Assembly: GCF_023159225.1 (NCBI RefSeq)
Contig: NC_063173.1
Location: 7,012,352-7,076,351, forward strand
Length of the DNA: 64,000 nucleotides
Reading direction: 5' to 3'
Origin: Perognathus longimembris pacificus
Lineage: Eukaryota > Chordata > Mammalia > Rodentia > Heteromyidae
Numbering within the stretch: position 1 is the first letter of the stretch; each line of letters starts with the position of its first letter. Below the pieces are notes generated by a model, which saw only the letters and a list, made by a program, of their open reading frames with translations, ran no database searches and was not told where the DNA came from. This document shows positions 63,910 to 64,000 of the stretch, piece after piece. The translations under genes were made by a program, and so were the position numbers.

Positions 63910-64000
63910 TGCACAGAGGTCAGAGGGACAGCGTGGCTCACAGGGTGGAGGAACTGCCACAAATACTGGTCTGGGATTTGATCTTCAGCACCCAAACAAC
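63910..64000 (+). repeat. ID-like SINE monomer reaching the window edge
   Basis: 'cagcgtggctcacagggtggaggaactgcc' and 'tctgggatttgatcttcagcacccaaacaac' resemble the A-box and B-box parts of an ID element. The tail probably continues outside the window. Confidence 0.55.

Noticed and set aside
1..64000. CRISPR arrays, operons, ribosome binding sites
   Set aside because: The sequence is a mammalian nuclear segment. Regular repeats seen are microsatellites or dispersed SINEs, not spaced direct repeats.

Overview
The window is nuclear DNA from a rodent, and I find no protein-coding gene in it. The lineage is indicated by about sixteen copies of a roughly 200 bp dimeric SINE. Its left half is ID/tRNA-Ala-like (A-box-like GTGGC..AGTGG, B-box GGTTCGATTCC). 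Its right half is the 'Geo' module, ending in CCAAGGCCCAGGACTGG plus an A-rich tail. This matches what I know as IDL-Geo, described as restricted to Geomyoidea (pocket gophers, kangaroo rats, pocket mice). A geomyid or heteromyid rodent is therefore the best reading; genus and species cannot be decided from the sequence alone.

The other components fit such a genome. There are B1-like (7SL-derived) SINEs, most carrying the same Geo-type right module. There are a few longer, older B1-B1-dID compounds. Eleven 5'-truncated L1 pieces share a 3'UTR with the wording TGCAGCAGTGATACT...CTGTACA...AATAAA, and several still show ORF2 C-terminal reading frames. Old mammal-wide repeats (MIR, L2, a hAT/MER5-like remnant, a MaLR-like LTR, two old L1-type or unclassified repeats) and many microsatellites make up the rest.

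Layout: 1-3.9 kb is dense and nested (MIR, a hAT remnant, a 25-bp-arm hairpin at 1323-1387, an L1 inside a SINE, two IDL-Geo sharing one target-site motif). 3.9-11 kb is mixed unique sequence with CA/TG repeats and a SINE cluster at 8.0-8.9 kb. 11-22 kb has SINEs, a precisely bounded L1 (14169-14825) and an IDL-Geo inside an L1. 22-27 kb has repeat-poor islands, a 57 bp alternating purine-pyrimidine tract and a 233 bp pure purine tract. 28-31 kb holds two minus-strand L1 fragments. 33.4-38.8 kb is the longest stretch nearly free of young repeats. 38.8-50 kb contains several IDL-Geo copies, a 5'-inverted (twin-primed) L1 and other L1 3' ends. 50-64 kb is mostly unique AT-rich sequence with scattered SINEs, including an IDL-Geo nested in a B1-Geo.

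The open reading frames of 60-154 codons are explained by repeats, simple sequence or chance. The region is most likely intergenic or inside a large intron. The interest lies in transposon history, structure-forming DNA and a few weak candidates for non-coding function.
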